DNA from: an uncultured Geobacter sp.
GTDB taxonomy: Bacteria > Desulfobacterota > Desulfuromonadia > Geobacterales > CAIOGM01
DNA length: 64,000 bases
Direction: 5' to 3'
NCBI GenBank assembly: GCA_903857795.1
Contig: CAIOGM010000143.1
Coordinates: 1-64,000, forward strand
Below, piece after piece: positions 33,731 to 44,432 of the stretch. Position 1 is the first letter of the stretch. The number at the start of each line of letters is the position of its first letter. The notes beneath the pieces are model-generated. The model did no database searches. It was not told the DNA's origin and was given only the letters and a program-made list of their open reading frames with translations. A program made the position numbers and the translations under genes.

Positions 33731-35442
33731 ATGTCGTATCTCGTCCTAGCCCGAAAATATCGTCCCCAGACCTTTGCCGATCTGGTCGGTCAGGAGCAGA
33801 TCAGCCGGGCCTTGACCAATGCGATGACCTCCGGCCGCATCGCCCACGCCTTTCTCTTCACCGGCGCCCGGGGGGTAGGGAAGACCAGCTCCGCGCGGAT
33901 TCTGGCCAAGGCGCTCAATTGTGAGCAGGGGAGCGGGACCGAGCCGTGCAATGTCTGCCCCGCCTGTCTGGAGATCACCGCCGGCAACGCAGTGGATGTG
34001 CTGGAGATCGACGGCGCCTCCAATACCGGAGTCGACGACGTCCGGGAGCTCCGGGATACCATCCGGTATCTTCCGGCCCGGGGGCGTTACAAGATTGTCA
34101 TCATCGACGAAGTCCATATGCTCTCCACCAACGCGTTCAACGCCCTGCTGAAGACGCTGGAAGAGCCTCCCCCCCACGTCAAATTTATCTTTGCCACCAC
34201 CGAGCCGCACAAACTCCCCATCACCATCCTCTCCCGCTGTCAGCGGTACGACTTCAAGCGGATACCGCTCAAGAAGATCGTGGCCCGGCTTGAGGAGATC
34301 GTCCGTCACGAGAAGATCAGCGTCACGGAGAGCGCCCTGAACGTGGTGGCCCGCAAGGGGGACGGGAGCATGCGGGACGCTCTCTCTACCCTGGATCAGG
34401 TCCTGGCCTTTTGTGGCGACAATGTGCTGGACGAAGATGTAGCGAGCCTCCTGGGGGTGGTGGACCGGCGGCTCCTTCTGGAGACATCCCAGGCGATCTT
34501 TGCCAGGGATGCGGCCGGAGTGCTCGACGCCGTGCGGCAGGTGGACTCCTTCGGCTACAGTATGCGCCAGTTCTGCCAGGAGCTCATGGAGCTGTTCCGG
34601 GTTCTCGCCATTCTCAAGGCGGTGAAGCAGCCGGGGGAGCTTCTGGACCTGGCTGATGCCGAGCTGGCGTTGCTGAAACAGCAGGCGGCCCCGCTTACCC
34701 TGGATGACCTGCAGCGGCAGATCACCCTCCTGATCAAGGCCGAGAGCGAGATGGCCCTCTCTTCCTTCCCCCGACTGGTGCTGGAGATGGCGCTGCTCCG
34801 CGCCGCGACTCTCCCCCCGGTGATTCCTATCGGAGATCTTCTGGAACGGCTGAAGAGTCTGGAGCGGGGAGTCCGGTCGGGTGGAGCCAGTGCCGTCCTC
34901 CCCCTGGCTGGGGAGCGGTTGTCGGTTGCCTCCTCGCCTCCGCTGGTAGTCCCCCCCCCGGCGCGACGCCGGCGTCTGCTCCTTCGCCCCCGGTTCCAAC
35001 GGCTTCGCCGGCGTCACTCCCGGCGCCCATGGCCGGGAGCGGCGACCCTTGGGGCGGCTTTGTGGCGTACGTCAAGGAGAAGAAGGCCCGCCTCGGGGCG
35101 TTTTTGGAGCACGGACACCCCCTTGGTCTCTCCCCGGTAAAGGTGGAGGTGGGGTTCCCCGGTGACTCCTTCTACTTCAGCAGCCTCTCGGAGCCCGAGG
35201 CGGTTGTGACCCTGAAAATCCTGGCGCGGGAGCATTTCGGTGGAGAACCGGAGGTCAAGATCGTCAAGTTGGCCGAATCCCGAGGGACGCTCCCCCCGAC
35301 GGTGCATGAAAAAAAAAAGCTCCGATCCGCTGAGAGCCTGAAGCAGGCCGAGGAGGAGTTGAAGAGGCATCCTCTCGTGGTTGCGGCGTTGGAGCTCTTC
35401 GGCGGGAAACTGGTGGTGGAGAAGGAAGCAGACGGCTCGTGA
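33731..35442 (+). CDS. dnaX: DNA polymerase III subunit tau/gamma, full length only with a -1 frameshift
   Basis: The ATG at 33731 opens a frame with the clamp-loader ATPase: Walker A GARGVGKTSSARILAKAL, the four-Cys zinc module CEQ...CNVCPACLE, IDEVHMLS and SRC. At 34951-34959 a run of nine C occurs. In frame 0 the protein then turns into an Arg-rich tail and stops at 35140 (469 residues). Reading one base back gives a Pro/Ala linker and a credible tau C-terminus (DPWGGFVAYVKEKKARLGAFLEHG... VVAALELFGGKLVVEKE) ending at 35442, about 570 residues in total. A second slippery site, A10 ending AAAAAAG, lies at 35309-35319. Programmed frameshifting, transcript slippage or a sequencing indel could explain the break. 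Confidence 0.9.
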
Positions 35443-35452
35443 CGACAGATCC

Positions 35453-35480
35453 GTAGGGGCGACGCATGCGTCGTCCCTAC
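35453..35480. repeat. Palindromic repeat, GTAGGGGCG family
   Basis: A 28-base near-perfect inverted repeat: GTAGGGGCGACGCA is followed by TGCGTCGTCCCTAC (one mismatch pair), between dnaX and ebfC. Confidence 0.8.
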
Positions 35481-35514
35481 CAGGAAAAACATACCAAATC
35501 AAGAGGAGTTACCC

Positions 35515-35829
35515 ATGTCCAAAGGCTTGGCCCAGATCATGAAACAGGCGCAGATGATGCAGCAGCGGATGGCGAAACTGCAGGAAGAGGCGACGGAGAA
35601 GAGCGCCGAGGCGACCGCCGGTGGCGGAGCTGTGGCGGTAACGGTGAACGGCAAGAACCAGATCCTCAGCCTGACCATCCAGAAGGAGGCGGTTGACCCG
35701 GAGGACGTGGAGATGCTCCAGGACCTCATCACCTCGGCGGTGAACGAGGCCCTCAAGAAGGTCCAGGCTCAGATGGCCGAAGAGATGGGGAAGGTCACCG
35801 GCGGCCTCAGTATCCCGGGGCTCTTCTAG
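35515..35829 (+). CDS. ebfC: YbaB/EbfC nucleoid-associated protein
   Basis: 104 residues, the family length. An N-terminal helix MSKGLAQIMKQAQMMQQRM is followed by the conserved VTVNGKNQILSLTI strand pair and the closing helix (MLQDLITSAVNEALKKVQ). Homodimers bind DNA with little sequence preference and affect nucleoid structure; the gene sits between dnaX and recR in many bacteria, as here. AGGAG precedes the ATG. About 260 bases of repeat-rich DNA separate it from recR. Confidence 0.93.
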   Translation: MSKGLAQIMKQAQMMQQRMAKLQEEATEKSAEATAGGGAVAVTVNGKNQILSLTIQKEAVDPEDVEMLQDLITSAVNEALKKVQAQMAEEMGKVTGGLSIPGLF

Positions 35830-35837
35830 ACCCTGTT

Positions 35838-35968
35838 CAAGGTTCAAAACTGTTCAAGGTTCAATGTTCAGTGTTCTAGATTCTTAAACCCTGAACCCTG
35901 AACCCTGAACCCTGAACCCTGAACCTTGAACCCTGAACCCTGAACCCTGAACCTTGAACCCTGAACCT
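35838..35968. repeat. Tandem heptamer run (CCTGAAC)n
   Basis: At least ten near-identical CCTGAAC units in about 35885-35968, preceded by degenerate GTTCAAGGTTCAA units of the other strand sense. Similar units (GAACCTTGAACCTTGAACCC) occur at 33678-33705 before dnaX. No gene is seen in 35830-36091. Confidence 0.9.
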
Positions 35969-36091
35969 ATGCACCTAGAACCATTTTTAAAACAGCAGTT
36001 TTGCACTAATGCTAAACTATACGCGGCTTTTTTTATTGTGAGTGAAAGTTCCGGAATTTAATAGAAATATGTTTTATTTCACTCGGAATCT

Positions 36092-36685
36092 ATGCTACAT
36101 TCCTCCCCATCGCTGACCCGGCTTCTTGCCGAACTCCGGAAACTTCCGGGGGTCGGCGAGAGGACCGCGGTACGGCTCGCCTTTCATCTGCTGAAATTCC
36201 CCGAACACGCGGTGGACCTGTCCGAGAGTCTGCGGGTGGTTGTCCAGCGGGTGGGTTTCTGTTCCACCTGTTTCGGCATTACCGAAGATGATCCCTGTTC
36301 CATCTGCGCCGGCTCCCGGGACCGGGCCAAGATCTGTGTGGTGGAAGAGCCCCAGGATCTGCTGGCAGTGGAACGGAGCCGCGCCTACCATGGCCTCTAC
36401 CATGTCCTGCAGGGGGCGCTCTCTCCCATGAACGGGGTCACTCCCGGAGATCTCCGGGTTGCGGAGCTGCTGAACCGGCTCCGGGGGAGCGAGGTGACAG
36501 AGGTGGTCATCGCCACCAACTTCTCCGTGGAGGGGGAGGCGACGGCCCTCTACCTCACCCGGCTCATCAAACCTCTCGGCGTCAGGACCACCCGGCTGGC
36601 CCACGGGATTCCGCTGGGGAGTGATCTTGAATATGTGGACAGCGCCACGGTTCAGCGGGCGCTGGAAGGACGCAACGATGTGTAG
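36092..36685 (+). CDS. recR: Recombination mediator RecR
   Basis: 197 residues. It works with RecO/RecF to load RecA at gaps. It has an N-terminal helix-hairpin-helix (LRKLPGVGERTAVRLAFHLL), a zinc finger of four cysteines (CSTCFG...DPCSICAG, about 57-72), a Toprim domain (ICVVEEPQDLLAVERS) and the C-terminal Walker-B-like region (ATNFSVEGEATALYL, TRLAHGIPLGSDLEY). All are intact. The following nifJ begins 43 bases later on the same strand. Confidence 0.97.
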   Translation: MLHSSPSLTRLLAELRKLPGVGERTAVRLAFHLLKFPEHAVDLSESLRVVVQRVGFCSTCFGITEDDPCSICAGSRDRAKICVVEEPQDLLAVERSRAYHGLYHVLQGALSPMNGVTPGDLRVAELLNRLRGSEVTEVVIATNFSVEGEATALYLTRLIKPLGVRTTRLAHGIPLGSDLEYVDSATVQRALEGRNDV

Positions 36686-36728
36686 TTCGAGAACCGGCAG
36701 AACATACCCAACATAAAGGGAGGAACGC

Positions 36729-40313
<3,585 letters not shown>

Positions 40314-40342
40314 TTCGCAGTCGTTGCAGTAGAAGTAGATGA

Positions 40343-40379
40343 ACAACGGGGATGTGCCGCAAAGGCGCATCCCCGTTGT
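40343..40379 (+). terminator. Hairpin after nifJ
   Basis: ACAACGGGGATG and CATCCCCGTTGT pair fully, with an inner GCC/GGC and a GCAAA-type loop. There is no strong T-run after it (CGTTCTTG), so terminator strength is uncertain. A G/C-rich repeat (CCCCTCCCCC...GGGTGAGGGG, 40445-40488) follows. Confidence 0.6.
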
Positions 40380-40595
40380 CGTTCTTGCGGGTTCCGCATT
40401 CAATCCATACATGGTGCAACTCACTGTAATGCGAATTAGAACGTCCCCTCCCCCTTGGTGGGAGAGGGACAGGGTGAGGGGTGAGGGGTGGCTGCTGGGG
40501 CGTAAAACCGTGATAACCCCTCGACTGTTCATCCATCAGGCTCTGCTTGTCATGCGGTATGGAATATGGTATCAAATTCGGACTGGAGGTGGATC

Positions 40596-40886
40596 ATGAA
40601 TCTGCAAGACGACATTCAACCGATATCATACCTGAAAAGCCACACCGCTCATCTGCTACAGCAGGTGAATGAAACTCACCGGCCGATCATTATTACCCAG
40701 AACGGTACGGTGCGAGGGGTGCTTCAGGACCCGGAAAGTTATGAAAGTATGAAGAACGCCTTTCTCATGCTCAACCTTATTGCGCAGGGTGAGACCGATA
40801 TCCGGACAGGTCGTCACAGTGATCAGGATGAGGTTTTTCGACGGATACGATCCCGGCTGGAATCACGAAAAGCGCAGGCGACATGA
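40596..40886 (+). CDS. Phd/YefM-family antitoxin
   Basis: 96 residues from the ATG at 40596 (GGAGGTGGATC upstream). The Phd/YefM N-terminal DNA-binding fold is visible (ISYLKSHTAHLLQQVNETHRPIIITQNGTVRGVLQDPESYE), followed by a C-terminal toxin-binding helix region. It overlaps the ParE-like toxin by 4 bases (ATGA). Such antitoxins repress their own operon and neutralise the toxin. Both genes are intact. Confidence 0.92.
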   Translation: MNLQDDIQPISYLKSHTAHLLQQVNETHRPIIITQNGTVRGVLQDPESYESMKNAFLMLNLIAQGETDIRTGRHSDQDEVFRRIRSRLESRKAQAT

Positions 40887-41215
40887 CCGGGATAATGCAC
40901 CACGTTCGATGGACCGAGACCGCCGAGGATGATCTGTCGTCTATTGTCGACTATATCGCCGGTGATAATCCTGACGCAGCTCTGGAGGTTTTTCTTAACA
41001 TCACTGCTCTGGCCGAAGATCTTGTGGCTCATCCCGAACGGGGGCGTATCGTGCCTGAACTGCGAAAACATGGTGTTTTTCACTATCGGGAGCTGCTGCC
41101 GACTCCGTGGCGAGTTATCTATCGTATGGAGGAGACGACTGTTTTTGTTACGGCAGTCATTGATGGTCGCAGGGATCTGGAACAACTTCTGTTGGAAAGA
41201 GTCGGCCGGATGTAG
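40883..41215 (+). CDS. RelE/ParE-family toxin
   Basis: 110 residues. The family pattern is clear: VRWTETAEDDLSSIVDYIA at the N-terminus, ALAEDLVAHPERGRIVPELR, and the core beta-strands FHYRELLPTPWRVIYRMEETTVFVTAVIDGRRDLEQLL. Members either cleave ribosome-bound mRNA or poison gyrase; the Phd-ParE pairing and the DGRRD motif lean to the ParE/YafQ side, but this is not certain. The frame is intact and coupled to the antitoxin. Confidence 0.9.
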   Translation: MTGIMHHVRWTETAEDDLSSIVDYIAGDNPDAALEVFLNITALAEDLVAHPERGRIVPELRKHGVFHYRELLPTPWRVIYRMEETTVFVTAVIDGRRDLEQLLLERVGRM

Positions 41216-41228
41216 CACCTCGGAACGT

Positions 41229-41492
41229 GCTCTTTATCATGCCGTCGCGCCTCGGGTACGACATCCGGCGATAAGTCGAGAACTTCTAGCCGAGTTTACA
41301 CGACATCTGCGGGGTAATAAACCACCCTGCCAGCTCCTCGCTGCTCCCTTTGATGTCCTTCTTCCCGAGGCGAGTGATGATCCGGTGGAGACGGTGATGC
41401 CGCCTGACCTCTCGGTCATCTGCGATGGAGCCATGCTGGATGACGTCGGCTGTCGCGGGGCTGCATATCTTGCTACATTTGGTGCAGGTGTT
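41229..41492 (+). pseudogene. Uma2-family (DUF820) fragment
   Basis: In one frame the sequence APRVRHPAISRELLAEF, CQLLAAPFDVLLPEASDD and PPDLSVICDGAMLDDVGCRG matches the middle of Uma2/PDDEXK-type nuclease-like proteins that are abundant in accessory DNA. The N-terminal part and the C-terminal catalytic half are missing. It lies directly after the ParE-like gene and is fused in frame to an unrelated PEP-CTERM tail. Confidence 0.72.
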
Positions 41493-41618
41493 GTGGTGTA
41501 CGAAACAACAGTGCTTTCTTCCGACTATTATGCCGTCCCCGAACCATCCACTTTCCTCCTCCTGGGCGGTGGCCTTGCCGGAATGGTTGGGTTGCGCCTG
41601 CGGCGGCGCAATCGTTGA
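41493..41618 (+). pseudogene. PEP-CTERM sorting-signal fragment
   Basis: The frame continues as SSDYYAVPEPSTFLLLGGG, then LAGMVGLRLRRRNR and a stop: a typical PEP-CTERM tail (VPEP motif, hydrophobic helix, Arg-rich end). These tails are anchored and processed by exosortase in exopolysaccharide-producing bacteria. The body of the protein is missing, so this is the 3' relic of a surface-protein gene brought next to the Uma2 fragment by rearrangement. Confidence 0.75.
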
Positions 41619-41640
41619 TCCATTAACAGACAGCTGCATA

Positions 41641-41901
41641 TCCCCTCACTCTGTCCCCTTCGACTACGCTCAGGGACCACCATTCGACTCCGCTCAGGGC
41701 AGTGTAGGCCGGATCAAGCGAAGCGGATCCGGCGGGGTGGCTGATGTCCAGGCAAAATCGCCGGTTCCGCTACGCTTGAACCGGCCTACTTTGAGCGTAA
41801 AGAAATAAAGTAGCCGAATCTCTTTCAGAGTATCCCCTCACCCTGTCCCATTTAGGCCCGCCGGGTCCTCCCACAACCGGGGAGAGGATCGGGGTGAGGG
41901 G
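41641..41901. repeat. Cluster of palindromic repeats
   Basis: This gene-free stretch holds a CCCTTCGACTACGCTCAGGG unit (near 41657), an 86-base REP-like element with ends GTAGGCCGGATCAAGCG and CGCTTGAACCGGCCTAC (41704-41789), and a CCCCTCACCCTGTCC...GGGGTGAGGGG inverted repeat (41834-41901). All recur elsewhere in the window. No coding sequence is seen. Confidence 0.85.
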
Positions 41902-41923
41902 TGGTTTCATCCCGGAGGGGGTA

Positions 41924-42247
41924 TCAGGCGGCGTCCCGGGTTTTAGACTGTGACGCCATTTCTTTACGCAGAATCGCGTTCAAGCGACTTTGATACCCTT
42001 TTCCTGAAAGCTTGAGCCAATGAAGCACGTCGGAGTCAAGGCGCACCGGTACAGTTTTTTTTATCGTCCGATAAAATTTACCGACGAGCGCATTACTCCA
42101 GTCGTTGATTTCCGGGATGTCCGATGTATCGATGCTGTCATCGCTCATCGCGGCTATGGCGCTCACTTCAGCTTCGATCTCCGGGGTGACGGTGCCGTCA
42201 GACACTACCTTGACCATATGAGGCTGCTTCTCACTCTTTGTTTTCAT
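41924..42247 (-). CDS. brnA: BrnA-type antitoxin
   Basis: 107 residues from the ATG at 42247. The N-terminal acidic part (MSDDSIDTSDIPEIND) and the C-terminal ribbon-helix-helix (VPVRLDSDVLHWLKLSGKGYQSRLNAILRKEM) are characteristic of BrnA, which binds the BrnT RNase toxin and represses the operon as a dimer pair. The gene is intact and overlaps the 3' end of the brnT relic. With the toxin broken it may persist as a regulator or be drifting. Confidence 0.9.
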   Translation of the reverse strand: MKTKSEKQPHMVKVVSDGTVTPEIEAEVSAIAAMSDDSIDTSDIPEINDWSNALVGKFYRTIKKTVPVRLDSDVLHWLKLSGKGYQSRLNAILRKEMASQSKTRDAA

Positions 42248-42515
42248 AGTATCTCCGTTCATGACTCGTGGGTCGTCTGGCCGATATGATCCTGATGATT
42301 TCTGTCTGCTCTTCATAACGGCTGACATGAACAACCAGGAGCAGTAGTACGCCGTTGATCTGTCCCATGGTTTGTCAGCGATCTTCACTGTCAATAGTCT
42401 GATCGAAAAGGGTCAGACAGTGTGGATCAAAAGAGATCATCTTTGCGGCGTTAAAGCTGACGCCATGCTTTGCCTTGTTCGCCTCGTTTTTGATTTCATC
42501 CCATTCAAAAGTCAT
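42231..42515 (-). pseudogene. brnT: BrnT-type RNase toxin with one in-frame UGA
   Basis: From the ATG at 42515 the frame reads MTFEWDEIKNEANKAKHGVS...LFDQTIDSEDR, then TGA (42377-42375). It continues in the same frame as QTMGQINGVLLLLVVHVSR...IIRIISARRPTSHERRYYE to a stop at 42231. The whole is a normal BrnT of about 94 residues; the stop sits where relatives have Trp (R-W-Q-T), so a single TGG to TGA change explains it. Catalytic features after the stop (the ISARR box) are untranslated. No frameshift is present. Confidence 0.87.
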
Positions 42516-42560
42516 ACGTTCCTTGTATGGTAAATTTACGAAAATGTAAATACATGTTGT

Positions 42561-42933
42561 AGGGGCGCCGCTTGCGGGCACCCTGGAATGACGTGTAGTT
42601 TTAGGATCAAGCGAAGCGGATCCGGAGGGGTGGCTGATATTCAAGCAAAATCGCCGGTTCCGCTACGCTTGAACCGGCCTACTTTGAGCGTAAAGAAATG
42701 CAGGGGGAATCTCTTCCGGCGGACCGCAGATTATCCCCTCACCCTGTCCCCTTCGACTCCGCTCAGGACAGGCCTCTCCCACAACCGGGGAGAGGGTCGG
42801 GGTGAGGGGCGTTTCGCAACTCCCCTTCGACTACGATCAGGGTAGTGTAGGCCGGATCAAGCGCAGCGGATCCGGCGGGGTGGCTGATATTCAGGCAAAA
42901 ATCGCCGGTTCCGCTACGCTTGAACCGGCCTAC
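42561..42933. repeat. Cluster of palindromic repeats in a gene-free stretch
   Basis: This stretch contains a degenerate GTAGGGGCG unit (near 42561), a REP-like element lacking its first bases (42604-42682), a CCCCTCACCC...GGGTGAGGGG inverted repeat (42735-42809) and a full 87-base REP-like element (42847-42933). The sequence CTACTTTGAGCGTAAAGAAA follows the first element and also the copy ending at 41789, so homology extends past the palindrome. No gene is seen from 42516 to 43147. Confidence 0.85.
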
Positions 42934-43090
42934 GACTGATCTGGGTAGCAAAGAAAAACGACAGTTCCGGCCGGGTAGTGCCGGGATACTCCCTCACTCC
43001 TCAGCAAGCTGTGCTGTACCTGTGCTTTTGCCGAGAACCGTAATTCTGCCTCCTGCCCGATTCAACCGCAGTATTTCTTTGTTGACATTA

Positions 43091-43105
43091 TAATGGAATC
43101 CATTA
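43091..43105. promoter_or_regulatory. Palindromic operator of the mqsA-like gene
   Basis: TAATGGA-A-TCCATTA is a perfect 7+1+7 palindrome directly after a TTGACA element (43082-43087), 43 bases before the start codon. The position suits autorepression by the helix-turn-helix protein downstream. Confidence 0.65.
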
Positions 43106-43147
43106 CGATGAGGGCGCTGTGGTTATACAGTTCAAGGAGAAATAGCG

Positions 43148-43570
43148 ATGGCCCAAATAGAAAAAAGAGAGTGTGCGACCTGTTACACCCTTGATATGGT
43201 GTATGGGAGTTGGGACATTGTCAGAAATTTTGAAGGCGTATCCCTGACCGTACCTGGTGTTGAAGGGTGGTTCTGCTTGGCTTGCGGTGAACTGGAGTTT
43301 GATACGCCTGAATCGGCTCGGAGTTTTTTAGAGCAGGTGAGAGTCCGCCAGCAGCAGGAGCGGGCTAGGCAGGCCGACGAACTGCGTGCAATCCGTAGAC
43401 GATTGAAGCTAACCCAGCGCCAGGCTGCAGAACTTTTTGGCGGTGGGGCGAATGCTTTTTCTGATTATGAACGAGGCACAACCAGGCCTGCCCGTTCAAC
43501 GGTATTGCTACTACATTTACTTGATCATCATCCTGAATTGCTCAAGGAGCTGCGCAGTCAGCAACGGTGA
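43148..43570 (+). CDS. MqsA/YgiT-type zinc-finger helix-turn-helix antitoxin (orphan)
   Basis: 140 residues; AAGGAG upstream. The N-terminal YgiT-type zinc finger has C9, C12 (CATC) and C43, C46 (CLAC). The C-terminal helix-turn-helix is RLKLTQRQAAELFGGGANAFSDYERG, the MqsA/HigA type. MqsA proteins neutralise MqsR-like RNases and repress their promoter. No toxin-sized frame lies within 600 bases upstream, and a deacetylase gene follows, so it appears unpaired. Confidence 0.85.
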   Translation: MAQIEKRECATCYTLDMVYGSWDIVRNFEGVSLTVPGVEGWFCLACGELEFDTPESARSFLEQVRVRQQQERARQADELRAIRRRLKLTQRQAAELFGGGANAFSDYERGTTRPARSTVLLLHLLDHHPELLKELRSQQR

Positions 43571-43592
43571 ATAACCCAAAAGGTAAACAGCA

Positions 43593-44432
43593 TTGTCCTC
43601 TCCACGGTTTTCTCGATCTGTCCACGCAGTAATCTGCATCTTCAGCCGCTTCCTGCCGCTGTTTCTCCTGCTTTTCTTCTCGTCTAGTCCGGCCGAAGCC
43701 CGTCCGTCCGCCACTGAACCGGCCGTTCCGATCCTCCTCTATCACCGCTTCGGTCCGACAAAGGCCGACTCCATGACCGTCACCACGCCGGTGTTCGAGT
43801 CGCATCTGAAGTACCTGAAGGAGAACGGCTATACGGTGATCCCGCTCCGGACGCTGGTCGACTGGTACCTGAAGAAAGCGCCGGCGCCTCCTCCCAAATC
43901 GGTGGTGATCGTGGAGGATGACGGCCACAAGACCGTCTATAGCGACATGCTCCCGCTGGCCAGGAAATACCAGGTCCCGGTGACCATCTTCGTCTACCCG
44001 TCGGCCATCTCCAACGCCTCCTATGCACTTACCTGGGAGCAGCTGCGCGAACTCAAGAAGAGCGGCCTCTTCGATATCCAGTCCCACAGCTACTGGCACC
44101 CCGATTTCAAGCGGGAGAGCAAGAGGCTGAAGCCGGCGGAGTATGCAAAGCTGGTGGATTGGCAGCTGAGACGGTCCCGGGAGAAACTGGAAAAAGAGCT
44201 GGGAGGGCCGGTGGATCTGCTCGCCTGGCCCTTCGGCATCTACGATGAGTACCTGCTGGGGCGCGCCACCGCCGCCGGGTACATCGGCGCCCTGACCATC
44301 GAGCGTCATCCCGCGGGCCCCGGTGATTCGGTCATGAAGCTCCCCCGCTACCTGCTGGTGAACGGAGACCAGGGGAAGGCCTTCACCCGGATCCTGGAAG
44401 GTGCAGGAGGCGGCCGGAAGAGCGCCTACTGA
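43593..44432 (+). CDS. Secreted polysaccharide deacetylase-family protein
   Basis: 279 residues from a TTG start at 43593 (AAAAGG upstream; no better ATG or GTG exists). A signal peptide covers about 1-36. It has a NodB-like carbohydrate esterase family 4 domain: VPILLYHRFG, FESHLKYLKENGYTVIPL, VVIVEDDGHKTVYSDMLP (the metal-binding Asp region; the first Asp of the usual TFDDG is Glu here, VEDDG) and IQSHSYWHPDF (His pair). It probably removes acetyl groups from an envelope or matrix polysaccharide. Its end overlaps the convergent lipoprotein gene by 7 bases. Confidence 0.85.
   Translation: MSSPRFSRSVHAVICIFSRFLPLFLLLFFSSSPAEARPSATEPAVPILLYHRFGPTKADSMTVTTPVFESHLKYLKENGYTVIPLRTLVDWYLKKAPAPPPKSVVIVEDDGHKTVYSDMLPLARKYQVPVTIFVYPSAISNASYALTWEQLRELKKSGLFDIQSHSYWHPDFKRESKRLKPAEYAKLVDWQLRRSREKLEKELGGPVDLLAWPFGIYDEYLLGRATAAGYIGALTIERHPAGPGDSVMKLPRYLLVNGDQGKAFTRILEGAGGGRKSAY

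Noticed and set aside
35838-35968. Possible CRISPR-like array
   Set aside because: The units are contiguous 7-base repeats with no spacers, and no cas gene is in the window.
40929-41215. Second gene overlapping the ParE-like toxin in another frame
   Set aside because: Homology in that frame begins only after the toxin stop; the upstream part is a shadow of the toxin.
42375-42377. Selenocysteine at the brnT UGA
   Set aside because: The family residue is Trp, not Cys, and no obvious selenocysteine-insertion hairpin follows; a nonsense mutation is simpler.
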